This document shows positions 1 to 7,195 of a stretch of 10,992 nucleotides of DNA, one piece after another. The notes beneath the pieces were generated by a model. It did not search any database. It saw only the letters and a list, made by a program, of their open reading frames with translations, and was not told where the DNA came from. This DNA comes from Fibrobacter sp. (GTDB lineage: Bacteria; Fibrobacterota; Fibrobacteria; Fibrobacterales; Fibrobacteraceae). The position numbers and the translations under genes were made by a program. The stretch is taken from NCBI GenBank assembly GCA_012841225.1, contig DUVD01000211.1, positions 1 through 10,992 on the forward strand, in the 5' to 3' direction. Within the stretch, counting starts at the first letter, position 1, and every line of letters starts with the position of its first letter.

Positions 1-2
1 AT

Positions 3-1400
3 GCCAACTACTTCTTACCCGATTATTGGGCCTACAAACGTGGCATCGATTTTATGGGTTACTTATGGAGAGACTCTCGCCGCCCAGAAGATCCTGTCGA
101 TGCTTACAAAAGAATCTTCAAGGTTTCCCAAAAAGAATTTAACGATGAAATATACGAACACGCGGCCCGCTTAACCACATGGGACCTCCCCGCCATAAAA
201 GCCTTAGGAGCAAACCATATTAACAAAAGGCCACAAGTAAAAATGAATAAAGCGAATGACAATTTTTGGATTGTGGATCGCTCTGTCGCCATCGAAAACT
301 ACGGCTATAACAGCATTAAACTAAATGCCCCTAAAACCGAATCAGTCGTCTCGGTGCAGTTTCAAGGCAAAGCAGGAGCCAGTGGGTACCGCGTTTTAAA
401 TATCGATAAAGGTGGCTGGCGTTATGGTTTTGTAGCGCTCTTAAGTAACGGCACACGCGTTTATAGCGACATGGCTAGCCTTAACTACACAGGCCAAAAT
501 CCTGAAGGCGCCTTGAGTTTTACAGTACCCGCAGCGTGCTCTAATCTATGGCTTATCGTTTCTGGTGCGCCTCAAGAACACTGGCACCACACCTGGGACG
601 ACGACGACACCAACGATGAACAATGGCCCTACCAAGTCAAGTTTTCTAACACTAATTTGCTAGGAGAAGCCAACGGCTCTGATGACCCCTATATCCCGCC
701 AACAGTAACCACCGTACAATTAGCTTATAATGTAGTGATGGCGCCTAAATCGAACTACGAGCCAGTTGCAGTTCCCTTAAAAGCAGCTTCTATTGCCTCT
801 GCTTTTGGTTTGACCGAATCTGAATTAGGTAGCAAAATAGGAAAAGAAATCGCGTACTATGGCGTTAATCCAGACGGTTCCTTTAACGCCACCTCTACCG
901 CAGTAGATCCAGGACATTGGTACAACAAGGCTGGCCAAACAGTCGCTTATGGCGCCGATTCCAGAATCTATTCCGAAATTGACGCTACCGCATTAACAGC
1001 AAAAGTCGGCCAATACCCAGACCTCTCTGTTAATGGCGACCAGTACACCATCCGCCAAGCGCTTGTTTATAAGAAGTCACCCACCGAAGAAGTACAAGTG
1101 TTTTTGACTTTTTCCGTTGCCATTGAAAAGACATCAAAAATCAAGCAATGGGTAAGTCGTCCTATATTACATCAAGGCGAACTCCCTATCCTCTCTTCAG
1201 AAACGCAACAACTATTAAGCGAAGGCCACGCGACACTTGGAGTCTACAACACACAAGGCAAAAAAATGGCTAGCGCCCAAAACGTTTCCAGCTGGGAAGA
1301 CCTTGGCATCACTAAAAACGGTGTCTATAGAATTGTACTTTTTGAAAACAACAAAATAAAAGCGACCCAATCGATTTCATATATCGCGGGCCGCCGTTAA
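3..1400 (+). CDS. Secreted DUF6055 / DUF4859 protein, 5' end outside window
   Basis: The frame is open from base 3 to the TAA at 1398-1400, and 17 codons (starting ANYFLPDYW) precede the first in-frame ATG at 54. The gene therefore begins upstream of the window and the ATG at 54 is not a convincing start. In order I see the end of a DUF6055-type region (YWAYKRG, DPVDAYKRIF, then GWRYGFVALLSNGTR and LWLIVSGAPQEHW), then a DUF4859-like domain at about 720-1130 (VNPDGSF, GHWYNKAGQ, QYPDL, YTIRQALVY). The last ~70 residues (GVYNTQGKK, then NGVYRIVLFENNK) resemble the C-terminal sorting domain of type IX-secreted proteins of the FCB group. Both DUFs recur in large secreted proteins of Fibrobacter and relatives. 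No catalytic function can be assigned. A domain search of the full-length gene would settle the architecture. Confidence 0.8.
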   Translation, partial: ANYFLPDYWAYKRGIDFMGYLWRDSRRPEDPVDAYKRIFKVSQKEFNDEIYEHAARLTTWDLPAIKALGANHINKRPQVKMNKANDNFWIVDRSVAIENYGYNSIKLNAPKTESVVSVQFQGKAGASGYRVLNIDKGGWRYGFVALLSNGTRVYSDMASLNYTGQNPEGALSFTVPAACSNLWLIVSGAPQEHWHHTWDDDDTNDEQWPYQVKFSNTNLLGEANGSDDPYIPPTVTTVQLAYNVVMAPKSNYEPVAVPLKAASIASAFGLTESELGSKIGKEIAYYGVNPDGSFNATSTAVDPGHWYNKAGQTVAYGADSRIYSEIDATALTAKVGQYPDLSVNGDQYTIRQALVYKKSPTEEVQVFLTFSVAIEKTSKIKQWVSRPILHQGELPILSSETQQLLSEGHATLGVYNTQGKKMASAQNVSSWEDLGITKNGVYRIVLFENNKIKATQSISYIAGRR

Positions 1401-1418
1401 TCAATCCAATTAAAACTC

Positions 1419-1453
1419 GGGGTTTAGGCAAACACCTAAGCCCCTATTTTTTT
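1419..1453. terminator. Intrinsic terminator shared by convergent genes
   Basis: A 10-bp stem (GGGGTTTAGG pairing with CCTAAGCCCC, one G-T wobble) with a 6-nt loop is followed on the + strand by TATTTTTTTG and further T-runs. It lies 18 bp after the DUF6055 gene. The right arm touches the TAG stop of the NYN gene at 1444. On the minus strand the stem is followed by a weaker T-tract (GAGTTTTAATT), so it probably works best for the + strand gene and may serve both. Confidence 0.8.
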
Positions 1454-2226
1454 GCTTTTTTCTCTACTTTTTTGACAGGCTTCTTTTCGACTTTTGGTTC
1501 CACTTTTTCTTCTTGCTTTTTCAATCTAAAGTAAGGCATATTTTCGTTAATCATTTTTTCATCAAAGTAGTCCGTAGTGCGAATTAAATCGGACCATTTA
1601 GAAAACCCATAGTTAGAGGGGCTAATCGAAGAATTATTAGAAACGTATTGACCAATTTTACCGAGAAATGCCCAGCCGTTCTCCTCTTTCATAAACTGAA
1701 TAGCGTTTCTTAATAAGTTCATTAACTCGGTGTCGCCCTTTAATTCATTCTTTGTTTTTTTGACAGCCTTAATTTCAACCACTTCGTTCTTAGAAGGCTC
1801 TGCAAAATTTTCGGTATAAATAAATTCGGAACAGCACTTTACAAAAGGATCCGGTGTCTTTCGCTCACCAAAACCGATCACTTTTTTGCCTTTCGATAAA
1901 ATCTTCATCACCAGCGGCGTAAAATCCGAATCACTAGTCACTATCGCAAAGTAATCGAGCTCCTCAGTAAATAAAAGTTCCATTGCATCGATAGTCATCG
2001 CGATATCGGTCGCATTTTTCCCCTTTGTATAAGGAAATTGCTGCATTGGTTGCAAGGCATAAGGATGGAGTTTTTCTTCCCAGGCCGAATGGTTTTTCCA
2101 GTTGCCGTAAGCGCGGCGAATATTGGTCATTCCATTTTTGGCGAGTTCATTCATAATGCCGTAAATCGCATCGGGGCGAGCATTATCGCAGTCAATTAAT
2201 AAAGCAATTTTGTTTTCTGTATTCAT
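1444..2226 (-). CDS. NYN-domain (LabA/PIN-like) nuclease with C-terminal LOTUS/OST-HTH domain
   Basis: 260 residues. Residues 5-143 form a NYN domain. The acidic metal-site residues are visible as LIDCDNA (D12, D14), KNATDIAMTID (D74, D80) and TSDSDF (D99, D101). Such domains belong to the PIN-like fold and are predicted metal-dependent RNases. Residues 164-236 (TELMNLLRNAIQ, GWAFLGKIGQYV, YGFSKWSDLI, YFRLKKQ) match the LOTUS/OST-HTH fold, an RNA-binding winged helix. The tail from 238 is Lys/Glu-rich with KPVKK and KKAKK. There is no signal peptide, so it is cytoplasmic. The start ATG lies 36 bp after the chitinase stop, so co-transcription is possible, though no clear Shine-Dalgarno is seen. 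RNA processing or RNA silencing is inferred; the substrate is unknown. Confidence 0.85.
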   Translation of the reverse strand: MNTENKIALLIDCDNARPDAIYGIMNELAKNGMTNIRRAYGNWKNHSAWEEKLHPYALQPMQQFPYTKGKNATDIAMTIDAMELLFTEELDYFAIVTSDSDFTPLVMKILSKGKKVIGFGERKTPDPFVKCCSEFIYTENFAEPSKNEVVEIKAVKKTKNELKGDTELMNLLRNAIQFMKEENGWAFLGKIGQYVSNNSSISPSNYGFSKWSDLIRTTDYFDEKMINENMPYFRLKKQEEKVEPKVEKKPVKKVEKKAKK

Positions 2227-2262
2227 CTCATAAAATATATGTTTAATAACGACGCACTGCCA

Positions 2263-3414
2263 TTAATAACTTTTTAGGCGCCCTAGTAAATCGTATTTAT
2301 TTTTTATGGCCCTAATCAATTTATTTTGCTTGTAAGGAATCAATCGAGTCGTTTGGTTTACGCTTTCTGCGTTCTCAGCAAAGCTCCACGCCCCATTACA
2401 GGCGTCGGCGTCTTCGTTAATAGACCATGTCATCAACCCACGCAAATCTGGATACGATTTTTGCAAGGTAAAACTAAAAGCCGCTGGCTTAGGTATTTCG
2501 CCACGCAAGTACTGCATTACTAAAGCAACATCTGCCGGCGTAACATAACCAGTACCCGCAGCAGTGCAATCATTTGCAGGCAATCCAATCGCTATTTTAG
2601 AAGCCGGAAACCCCGAAAACACCCCTTTACCCTCAACCAAAGTAAATCCCTTAATCAAAGTCTCTGTCATCGAAGTTAAAAAATCAGGGCTACCCGTATC
2701 AAAATAAACTTTGCCATCCCAAGCGACTATACCACCTTTTGAACCACCTGCGTTATAGTATTGTGGGTGTAACAAGTCAATAGAATCTCGCAAAGCATCG
2801 ACAATCGGTAAGTAAGCGCCGCCATTCACATTACCCACCTGCCAAGTAGACAAACCACCCTGCAAATACACATTCTCGGGTGCCATAGTCAATAGCATTT
2901 TTTTACCGGTACGAGCGCGGTAATCCTTCATCAATGTTTTTATAGAAGCGATAATATTAGTCTGTACCACAGAAGGGCTCGACATAGTCCAAGCACCCAC
3001 TTGCAAAGAAGTAGACTCTAAGTCGATATCAATCCCATCAAAAACATCACCATAAGCAATGAATATAGCGTTCATCGAATTCACAAAAGTAGTCACCGAA
3101 GCGCTATTATCTAAAATCACCGGATCCGACGCGCCACCAATGCTAAGAATCACAGACTTGCCCTGCGCTTGCAAACCCATCACATCGGTTTTGAATTGAG
3201 CCACCGAATACGAATAAGGCAGGTTAAATTCCATATCGCAATCGCTACCGGACTTAGTAGTGGCAAAGGCAATTTGAATCACATTGTAAGCATTATGAAT
3301 TTGAGGCAGGGTCATAGGAGACCAGTTCTGCCAATAGCCAACGACCACTTTTTGAGGCAACATCGCAAAGGCACTTACCGACCACAAAATAAGAAAAACA
3401 AGAATTCTTTGCAT
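2263..3414 (-). CDS. Secreted glycoside hydrolase family 18 chitinase
   Basis: 383 residues. It has a signal peptide (residues 1-17, cleaving after SAFA) and one GH18 TIM barrel. Diagnostic motifs are present: VVGYWQNW (24-31), SIGG (91-94), the catalytic DGIDIDLE (126-133, acid/base E133), QYYN (218-221) and LMTWSINEDAD (327-337). In GH18 enzymes the substrate N-acetyl group assists hydrolysis of beta-1,4-GlcNAc links, and D131, E133 and Y219 are consistent with this. The layout resembles bacterial single-domain chitinases of the ChiD/exochitinase type. No chitin-binding module is seen. The C-terminus (about 361-383) is basic and ends in YDLLGRLKSY, reminiscent of sorting tails in this phylum but too short to be sure. 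It probably degrades fungal or arthropod chitin outside the cell; an endo-GlcNAcase role on glycans is the alternative. Confidence 0.93.
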   Translation of the reverse strand: MQRILVFLILWSVSAFAMLPQKVVVGYWQNWSPMTLPQIHNAYNVIQIAFATTKSGSDCDMEFNLPYSYSVAQFKTDVMGLQAQGKSVILSIGGASDPVILDNSASVTTFVNSMNAIFIAYGDVFDGIDIDLESTSLQVGAWTMSSPSVVQTNIIASIKTLMKDYRARTGKKMLLTMAPENVYLQGGLSTWQVGNVNGGAYLPIVDALRDSIDLLHPQYYNAGGSKGGIVAWDGKVYFDTGSPDFLTSMTETLIKGFTLVEGKGVFSGFPASKIAIGLPANDCTAAGTGYVTPADVALVMQYLRGEIPKPAAFSFTLQKSYPDLRGLMTWSINEDADACNGAWSFAENAESVNQTTRLIPYKQNKLIRAIKNKYDLLGRLKSY

Positions 3415-3419
3415 AAATT

Positions 3420-3425
3420 ACCTCT
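3420..3425 (-). promoter_or_regulatory. Shine-Dalgarno of the chitinase gene
   Basis: On the minus strand AGAGGT sits 5 nt before the ATG at 3414. It supports this start, and it follows a TATATT-containing AT-rich stretch that could hold a promoter in the 56-bp gap after the DUF1456 gene. Confidence 0.6.
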
Positions 3426-3470
3426 AAATAAAATATACTCTGAATTTATTCTATGAGTGTGAAATTGCCG

Positions 3471-3932
3471 TTACTTAGCAATCCGAATGCCCATAAGAAA
3501 AGATTCTAAAATAGAATCAGTGCAAGGCTTGTAATGCTTATGCCCTATTTTGCGAAATAAAGCCGATAAATCCACTTTTTTGGTGTCGACTTTAACGCGT
3601 TCTAAAGCGATACGAATATCTTCATCGTGAAAGTTCAGAGCAACGCGCAGTTTTTTAAAGATAGCGTTGTTGGTCAACGGTTCGTCGCTGATAACAGGCG
3701 GATTAGGGCTTTTTTCGTTAGCACCACGGCGATCTATGATTAGGCCTTCAAGAAAGGCACATAGCATATCGTTTGGACAAGAAACAAAATTTTCGTTTTT
3801 CACATCCATAAAATAGCCTGTAGCTACTTTTGGCTCGAGCGTAACACCGACCAAAGTGTACATGCGGAGAATATCGGCGATTTCGAGGTGCAGGGCGTAT
3901 TGGATTTTTTGCAAAACAGTATTGTTAGTCAT
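3471..3932 (-). CDS. DUF1456 (YehS-like) family protein
   Basis: 153 residues, close to the ~155 of E. coli YehS. It is built of two DUF1456 repeats. Repeat 1 (3-70) begins NNTVLQKIQYAL and contains CPNDMLCAFLEGLIIDRRG. Repeat 2 (88-151) begins NNAIFKKLRVAL and contains CTDSILESFLMGI. Each repeat also carries the internal DIxR-type helix (DILRMY, DIRIAL). The family is cytoplasmic and of unknown biochemical role, and I add no function. It precedes the chitinase by 56 bp on the same strand, which need not imply a shared role. No clear Shine-Dalgarno precedes the ATG. Repeat copy 1 lies 63 bp upstream of the start. Confidence 0.9.
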   Translation of the reverse strand: MTNNTVLQKIQYALHLEIADILRMYTLVGVTLEPKVATGYFMDVKNENFVSCPNDMLCAFLEGLIIDRRGANEKSPNPPVISDEPLTNNAIFKKLRVALNFHDEDIRIALERVKVDTKKVDLSALFRKIGHKHYKPCTDSILESFLMGIRIAK

Positions 3933-3995
3933 CGTACAAATGTAGTCAAAATCAATTAAGGTTTGCGCATTAATATAGTGAAGTCTTCGGGGTGG

Positions 3996-4042
3996 CCTCC
4001 TATTTTCAAGTCATTATGTCCACTTGAGCTAACACAAATAGG
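3996..4042 (+). repeat. Dispersed intergenic repeat, copy 1
   Basis: This 47-bp unit matches copy 2 (5590-5636) at 41 of 47 positions. It holds the variant core AGTCATTATGTCCACTTGA. The flanks TCAAGT and ACTTGA form a perfect 6-bp inverted repeat around CATTATGTCC. The outer ends (CCTATTTT and CAAATAGG) are also near-complementary, so the unit could fold as a hairpin. It lies between the DUF1456 and FGE-like genes. Confidence 0.75.
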
Positions 4043-4051
4043 GGCAAGAAA

Positions 4052-4074
4052 CGGGCATAATGAAGAAAAATTAG
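4052..4074 (-). repeat. Degenerate inverted copy of the dispersed repeat
   Basis: Read on the + strand, CGGGCATAATGAAG followed by AAAAATTAG matches the reverse complement of the repeat consensus at 18 of 23 positions, including a perfect CATAATG. It faces copy 1 with a 9-bp gap, so the pair could form a larger imperfect hairpin downstream of the FGE-like gene. The match is modest and could be partly chance. Confidence 0.4.
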
Positions 4075-4124
4075 TTCCTAGAGACGATAAGGAAGGAGAG
4101 GCGATTGGTTCTCCGTTCGGATGT

Positions 4125-5540
4125 TTACTTTATTTGTCGTACTAGGCGCAAACCTTGGTAAGTAAAATCACGAGTTATATCAGTATCACAATGAGAACCA
4201 AGATTTAATGATTGTAGTGAATCAGGTAAAAAACCACCTTTGCAAATAAGATTTTCTGAATTAAAGATTCTCTTACCAGGCAACATCACATTTTCACAAA
4301 CTAGTCCCGCCATATCATAAAGGCCGTATCCATTGGGTTTCAAGATACCCACAGGACGAGATTCTTGTAGCCATTCTCCACAAGAATGTTTAAGGGCACT
4401 TTCTTTAAAAGGAAAATCTGGCCTTATATTTAAATAACGGTCGTTTGGATCTCGAACACCAAACCAAGCGTATTGAGAAGCTAGAATAGAATCATTCTTA
4501 TTCCCCCAAACATACCTATAATTTTGTTTTCCTCCTCGAGCGATAGCCATCCACTCATCATAATAAGGCAAGCGATAGCCATTTGCAGGGTTACTTATAT
4601 GAATAATAACAAAGGTCTCATTTTTGTTAAAAGAAAAAAATTCCTTTTTAATGCCAAAACTTCCATCTTCAAAAACCCCCACGGATGTCCAATCCAAAGA
4701 CTCTTCAAAAGAATAAACCGGTTTTAATCCATCTCGAATACTTCGAATGTTGGCATAAACTAAAGCTTGATAAGGCTTAATCCTAATTGCTGCGGAATCG
4801 TGAGCATCACAATATCCATTTTTTATAATACTCTTCTTTTTTTCTACCCAATAATTATGACTTGCCCATAAATCATCTCTAGTTTGTGCTGGTATAGAAT
4901 CCCATAGAGCCTGAATAAATTCGCATTCCGTGATCTTATATTTATCGACAATAAGTACTTTGTTTATTTCTTCATTTCTCGCAGAATCAATAAATAAAAA
5001 AGGGTTGCTGTCATTATGTGTAAGTCGCATATTATCAAAATTATTATATCCGAGCAAATGCTTTTGTCCTCTTAAATCGATATATTTCATGCCGATTAAA
5101 AGATTAAATGTAAAGGCATTTCCCATTTTAGTGGCATAATGAATTTTGCCCGATTTCACATAGTTGCCAGAATTCAACTGAATACAACTATCAGATGTTT
5201 TTTTGTAAGAAAAATCCTTAATCTTCCAAAAGCCTCCTTTCATATCATCAACGCAAACGAAATAATCTGAGTTTTTCTCCATTTCGAGCCATTGTTCGGT
5301 ACTTTTTTTCAAAGAAACATGAATCGTATCCTGTGTTATATGTTTTTTGTAATCAGGCTCAGAATAAATTACATCTTTTCCTATTGAGTGATTGACTTTA
5401 ACCAAAGCCTTAGGGCCTTTAGTCTTATTGCGCTCATTAAATGACGATCCGTTTATTTCATACAACGAATCAACAGATGCAAGTGCACTTGAAATTATCG
5501 TAAATAAAAGAAGAAAAAAGATTTTGATTTGCTTATTCAT
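4125..5540 (-). CDS. Secreted FGE-sulfatase (SUMF1-fold) domain protein, probably non-catalytic
   Basis: 471 residues with a signal peptide (about 1-21, cleaving near SALA). The first ~190 residues are of unknown fold. The rest follows the FGE-sulfatase pattern: KYKITECEFIQAL (200-212), NGYRLPYYDEWMAIARGG (320-337), YVWGN (343-347), RPVGILKPNGYGLYDMAG (395-412), KGGF (434-437) and the closing QGLRLVR (462-468). True formylglycine-generating enzymes carry a CxxxxC pair after KGGS. Here only C451 lies in that region, so the sulfatase-activating reaction is unlikely, and a structural or ligand-binding role is inferred. An AGG 6 nt before the ATG supports the start. A decayed relative of its 3' end lies at 5648-5701, and repeat copies flank the gene on both sides. 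Confidence 0.8.
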   Translation of the reverse strand: MNKQIKIFFLLLFTIISSALASVDSLYEINGSSFNERNKTKGPKALVKVNHSIGKDVIYSEPDYKKHITQDTIHVSLKKSTEQWLEMEKNSDYFVCVDDMKGGFWKIKDFSYKKTSDSCIQLNSGNYVKSGKIHYATKMGNAFTFNLLIGMKYIDLRGQKHLLGYNNFDNMRLTHNDSNPFLFIDSARNEEINKVLIVDKYKITECEFIQALWDSIPAQTRDDLWASHNYWVEKKKSIIKNGYCDAHDSAAIRIKPYQALVYANIRSIRDGLKPVYSFEESLDWTSVGVFEDGSFGIKKEFFSFNKNETFVIIHISNPANGYRLPYYDEWMAIARGGKQNYRYVWGNKNDSILASQYAWFGVRDPNDRYLNIRPDFPFKESALKHSCGEWLQESRPVGILKPNGYGLYDMAGLVCENVMLPGKRIFNSENLICKGGFLPDSLQSLNLGSHCDTDITRDFTYQGLRLVRQIK

Positions 5541-5573
5541 AAGATACCTGTTGTTGTTCCTAACCGTTTAAAT

Positions 5574-5586
5574 AACTGGGCCAGTT
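5574..5586. promoter_or_regulatory. 13-bp perfect palindrome upstream of FGE-like gene
   Basis: AACTGG-G-CCAGTT is a perfect inverted repeat around one central base, 33 bp upstream of the FGE-like start codon and 3 bp from repeat copy 2. The 1-nt centre makes a hairpin poor, so a dimeric regulator's operator is the better guess. There is no independent evidence of binding. Confidence 0.3.
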
Positions 5587-5589
5587 TGC

Positions 5590-5636
5590 CCCCCTAGTTT
5601 CAGGTCATTATGTCCGCTTGAGCTAACCAAAATAGG
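5590..5636 (+). repeat. Dispersed intergenic repeat, copy 2
   Basis: 47 bp carrying the core GGTCATTATGTCCGCTTGA. It is 41/47 identical to copy 1, and its first 32 bases are 30/32 identical to copy 3. Within the core, GGTCATTATGTCC is a quasi-palindrome around a central T with one T-T mismatch. It sits between the FGE-like gene and the decayed FGE tail. Confidence 0.8.
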
Positions 5637-5647
5637 CATTTCAAAAG

Positions 5648-5701
5648 CTACTTTATATGCCGAACTAAGCGCAAACCTTGGTAAATAAAAGAAGAGTCTA
5701 C
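5648..5701 (-). pseudogene. Remnant 3' end of a second FGE-like gene
   Basis: On the minus strand one frame reads VDSSFIYQGLRLVRHIK then TAG (5650-5648). The last 13 codons match the intact FGE-like protein's end (FTYQGLRLVRQIK) at 11 residues. At the DNA level 5649-5690 matches 4126-4167 at 37 of 42 bases. The frame meets a TAA at 5704-5702, so nothing upstream survives, and the homology breaks within 8 bp of the stop codon of the lipoprotein gene at 5698. It is too short to encode a product. It looks like the scar of a deletion or replacement in a duplicated FGE gene. Confidence 0.75.
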
Positions 5702-6468
5702 TTAAATAAAGTCTTCATCTCCAACGAATCACTTCGACCATATTGATCTGTATACACCAAAGTCCAATTTATTGTAGTATCCCTAGGGAGATCTCGTCCT
5801 GTATTTATTAGATAATACATTTTTCTTTTCACAGATTCTGGATACATAATAATATCACCTCCTGCACAATAATCAACTGTATATTCCACGAAAAAATAAT
5901 ACTCTTCAAACTTAATTCCATCTAAGAAGTTCTTTGCTTCAAATGTATAGCTAGAAATAATCGTATCCGACAAAACAAAATTTCTTTTTGAGTCAATCAC
6001 AGATAAAGTCTTTTTTAGTAAACTAGTGTTTATGGGTGGAATCTCTTGATACGGAATATAATCCATCAATTTAGATTTGCCATAGTTCAAAAAAATAGTA
6101 TCCCGATTTTCAGAAGCCATATCATGTTCAGCAAGATCTAGGTTTTCTGTTTTTATTAAACAAGCCTCATTCGTCCCGCCACCTATGAAAATAAATTTAT
6201 CTTCTTTCATGAATAGCTTATCGTTCACTGAAGTAGTTACAGTAAATGTATCTAAAGAGCCTTTTGAGTTTGGCTTTAAAAAAGACACGATGCGCCCATA
6301 AGAAAGTTCATCCGAAGATCTAGGATTAAAATCTATTATTAGATCAACCCAATTCTTTTCTATATAATTTTGATCCACATCCACAATTCCTGAGGAATCT
6401 TCATCAGAAACATTCGTAGTGCATGATGTTAGAAAAATAAAAAGTGCAAAAAACAATAATTTGTTCAT
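5698..6468 (-). CDS. Hypothetical lipoprotein (256 aa)
   Basis: I chose ATG 6468 rather than the upstream in-frame ATG at 6528. It gives a proper lipoprotein signal (MNKLLFFALFIFLTSC, lipobox LTSC, lipidated C16), avoids overlap with the preceding gene, and is preceded by the AGGATA leader also used by the neighbour. The mature part is acidic just after the Cys (SDEDSSG) and otherwise Ser/Thr- and aromatic-rich with alternating hydrophobics, suggesting beta structure. Only two further Cys occur, in NEACLI and VDYCAGG. I recognise no family. It starts 29 bp after the upstream lipoprotein's stop and is presumably the last gene of the operon begun at 10663. Its stop overlaps the FGE remnant. Confidence 0.75.
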   Translation of the reverse strand: MNKLLFFALFIFLTSCTTNVSDEDSSGIVDVDQNYIEKNWVDLIIDFNPRSSDELSYGRIVSFLKPNSKGSLDTFTVTTSVNDKLFMKEDKFIFIGGGTNEACLIKTENLDLAEHDMASENRDTIFLNYGKSKLMDYIPYQEIPPINTSLLKKTLSVIDSKRNFVLSDTIISSYTFEAKNFLDGIKFEEYYFFVEYTVDYCAGGDIIMYPESVKRKMYYLINTGRDLPRDTTINWTLVYTDQYGRSDSLEMKTLFK

Positions 6469-6487
6469 ATCTTTTTTTATCCTATAC
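6466..6487 (-). repeat. 22-bp leader identical to that at 7167-7188
   Basis: On the minus strand GTATAGGATAAAAAAAGAT runs straight into the ATG. The same 22 bases (start codon included) precede the next gene upstream in the operon. AGGA lies 11 nt before the ATG, a rather long but usable spacing. The identity supports both start choices. Confidence 0.75.
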
Positions 6488-6497
6488 TTTTGGCTTT

Positions 6498-7169
6498 TCA
6501 ATACAAACCACTCCAATAGTCTTCGCAAGTATTTTTAAATTCTTTTTTAGGCGAATCGGAATGAGAGTCAATACAAAGCAATGAGTCCGTGGAGTGCTCT
6601 GCTAAACAAAAATCGCCTTGGCATCCTATATGTGCAAAATGATCTTCTTCAAAATAATTCATTAGTGTAGAATCTGACTTGGGAAAAATTCTATATGCCT
6701 TGTTATAAGCCATTTGTGCTAAGCCATTCCTCGTTAACAGAATGGAATCTATTGTATTAGGAGAATAAATTTTTATTAAAAAATTACTTAATTCACCTTC
6801 GAAATTATCGCAAGTAGTGCCGACCCCGCATCCGAAAGTATTTATGGATACAATTGAATCTAAACTTGAATAACAGTTTTTAACGCACCTTTCATAGTGA
6901 TTATTATATAAACTCCCTTGAAATCCTTGAGATCCTCGGTTATTCCTAAATATTTCTTTTTCATGAGAATTACAGACTTGTATTCCATTCATAAAGAATT
7001 GAACACTGTCGACGGCGATTGTTGTCGCAAAAGCCGAAAATCCAACAGCAACGGCTTGATCATATCGATCACATGTTTGGCTACCAACAGTACTGTCTTC
7101 ATCCCAAATTCTACATGAAATCAATAATAAAACAATTATTAGCAGGTTCGCGGCAATGACTTTTTTCAT
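6498..7169 (-). CDS. Hypothetical cysteine-rich lipoprotein (223 aa)
   Basis: It has an N-terminal lipoprotein signal: MKKVIAANLLIIVLLLISC, lipobox LISC, lipidated C19. The mature chain has ten further Cys (33, 66, 95, 99, 114, 120, 183, 188, 199, 215), including CVKNC, CGVGTTC and CQGDFC. The even count suggests five disulfides in an exported domain. No family is recognised. It lies 26 bp after the big secreted protein gene and 29 bp before the second lipoprotein, so the three are probably co-transcribed. Tethering or partnering the upstream protein at the cell surface is a guess from position only. The TGA at 6498 ends it after DYWSGLY. Confidence 0.8.
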   Translation of the reverse strand: MKKVIAANLLIIVLLLISCRIWDEDSTVGSQTCDRYDQAVAVGFSAFATTIAVDSVQFFMNGIQVCNSHEKEIFRNNRGSQGFQGSLYNNHYERCVKNCYSSLDSIVSINTFGCGVGTTCDNFEGELSNFLIKIYSPNTIDSILLTRNGLAQMAYNKAYRIFPKSDSTLMNYFEEDHFAHIGCQGDFCLAEHSTDSLLCIDSHSDSPKKEFKNTCEDYWSGLY

Positions 7170-7188
7170 ATCTTTTTTTATCCTATAC
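7167..7188 (-). repeat. 22-bp leader identical to that at 6466-6487
   Basis: Same 22-base leader and ATG as the next gene in the operon (TATAGGATAAAAAAAGAT before ATG). Immediately after the ATG the two coding sequences diverge, so the repeat is confined to the translation start region. Confidence 0.75.
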
Positions 7189-7195
7189 CATAAAA

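Noticed and set aside
1..174. ATG at base 1 as a gene start
   Set aside because: Its frame stops near 174, and the real protein motifs (YFLPDYWAYKRG) lie in another frame that is open through the window edge.
3963..4145. 60-residue + strand ORF in the gap
   Set aside because: It runs through repeat copy 1 and into the end of the FGE-like gene on the other strand, has no ribosome site and shows no family features.
3996..5636. Integron-like attC sites for the intergenic repeats
   Set aside because: The cassette layout tempted me, but GTTAGCT does not fit the GTTRRRY core, paired R'/R'' boxes are not found and no integrase gene is present.
6469..6528. Upstream start at 6528 for the 256-aa lipoprotein gene
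   Set aside because: It adds 20 basic residues before a clear lipoprotein signal, overlaps the previous gene, and ignores the leader shared with the neighbouring gene.
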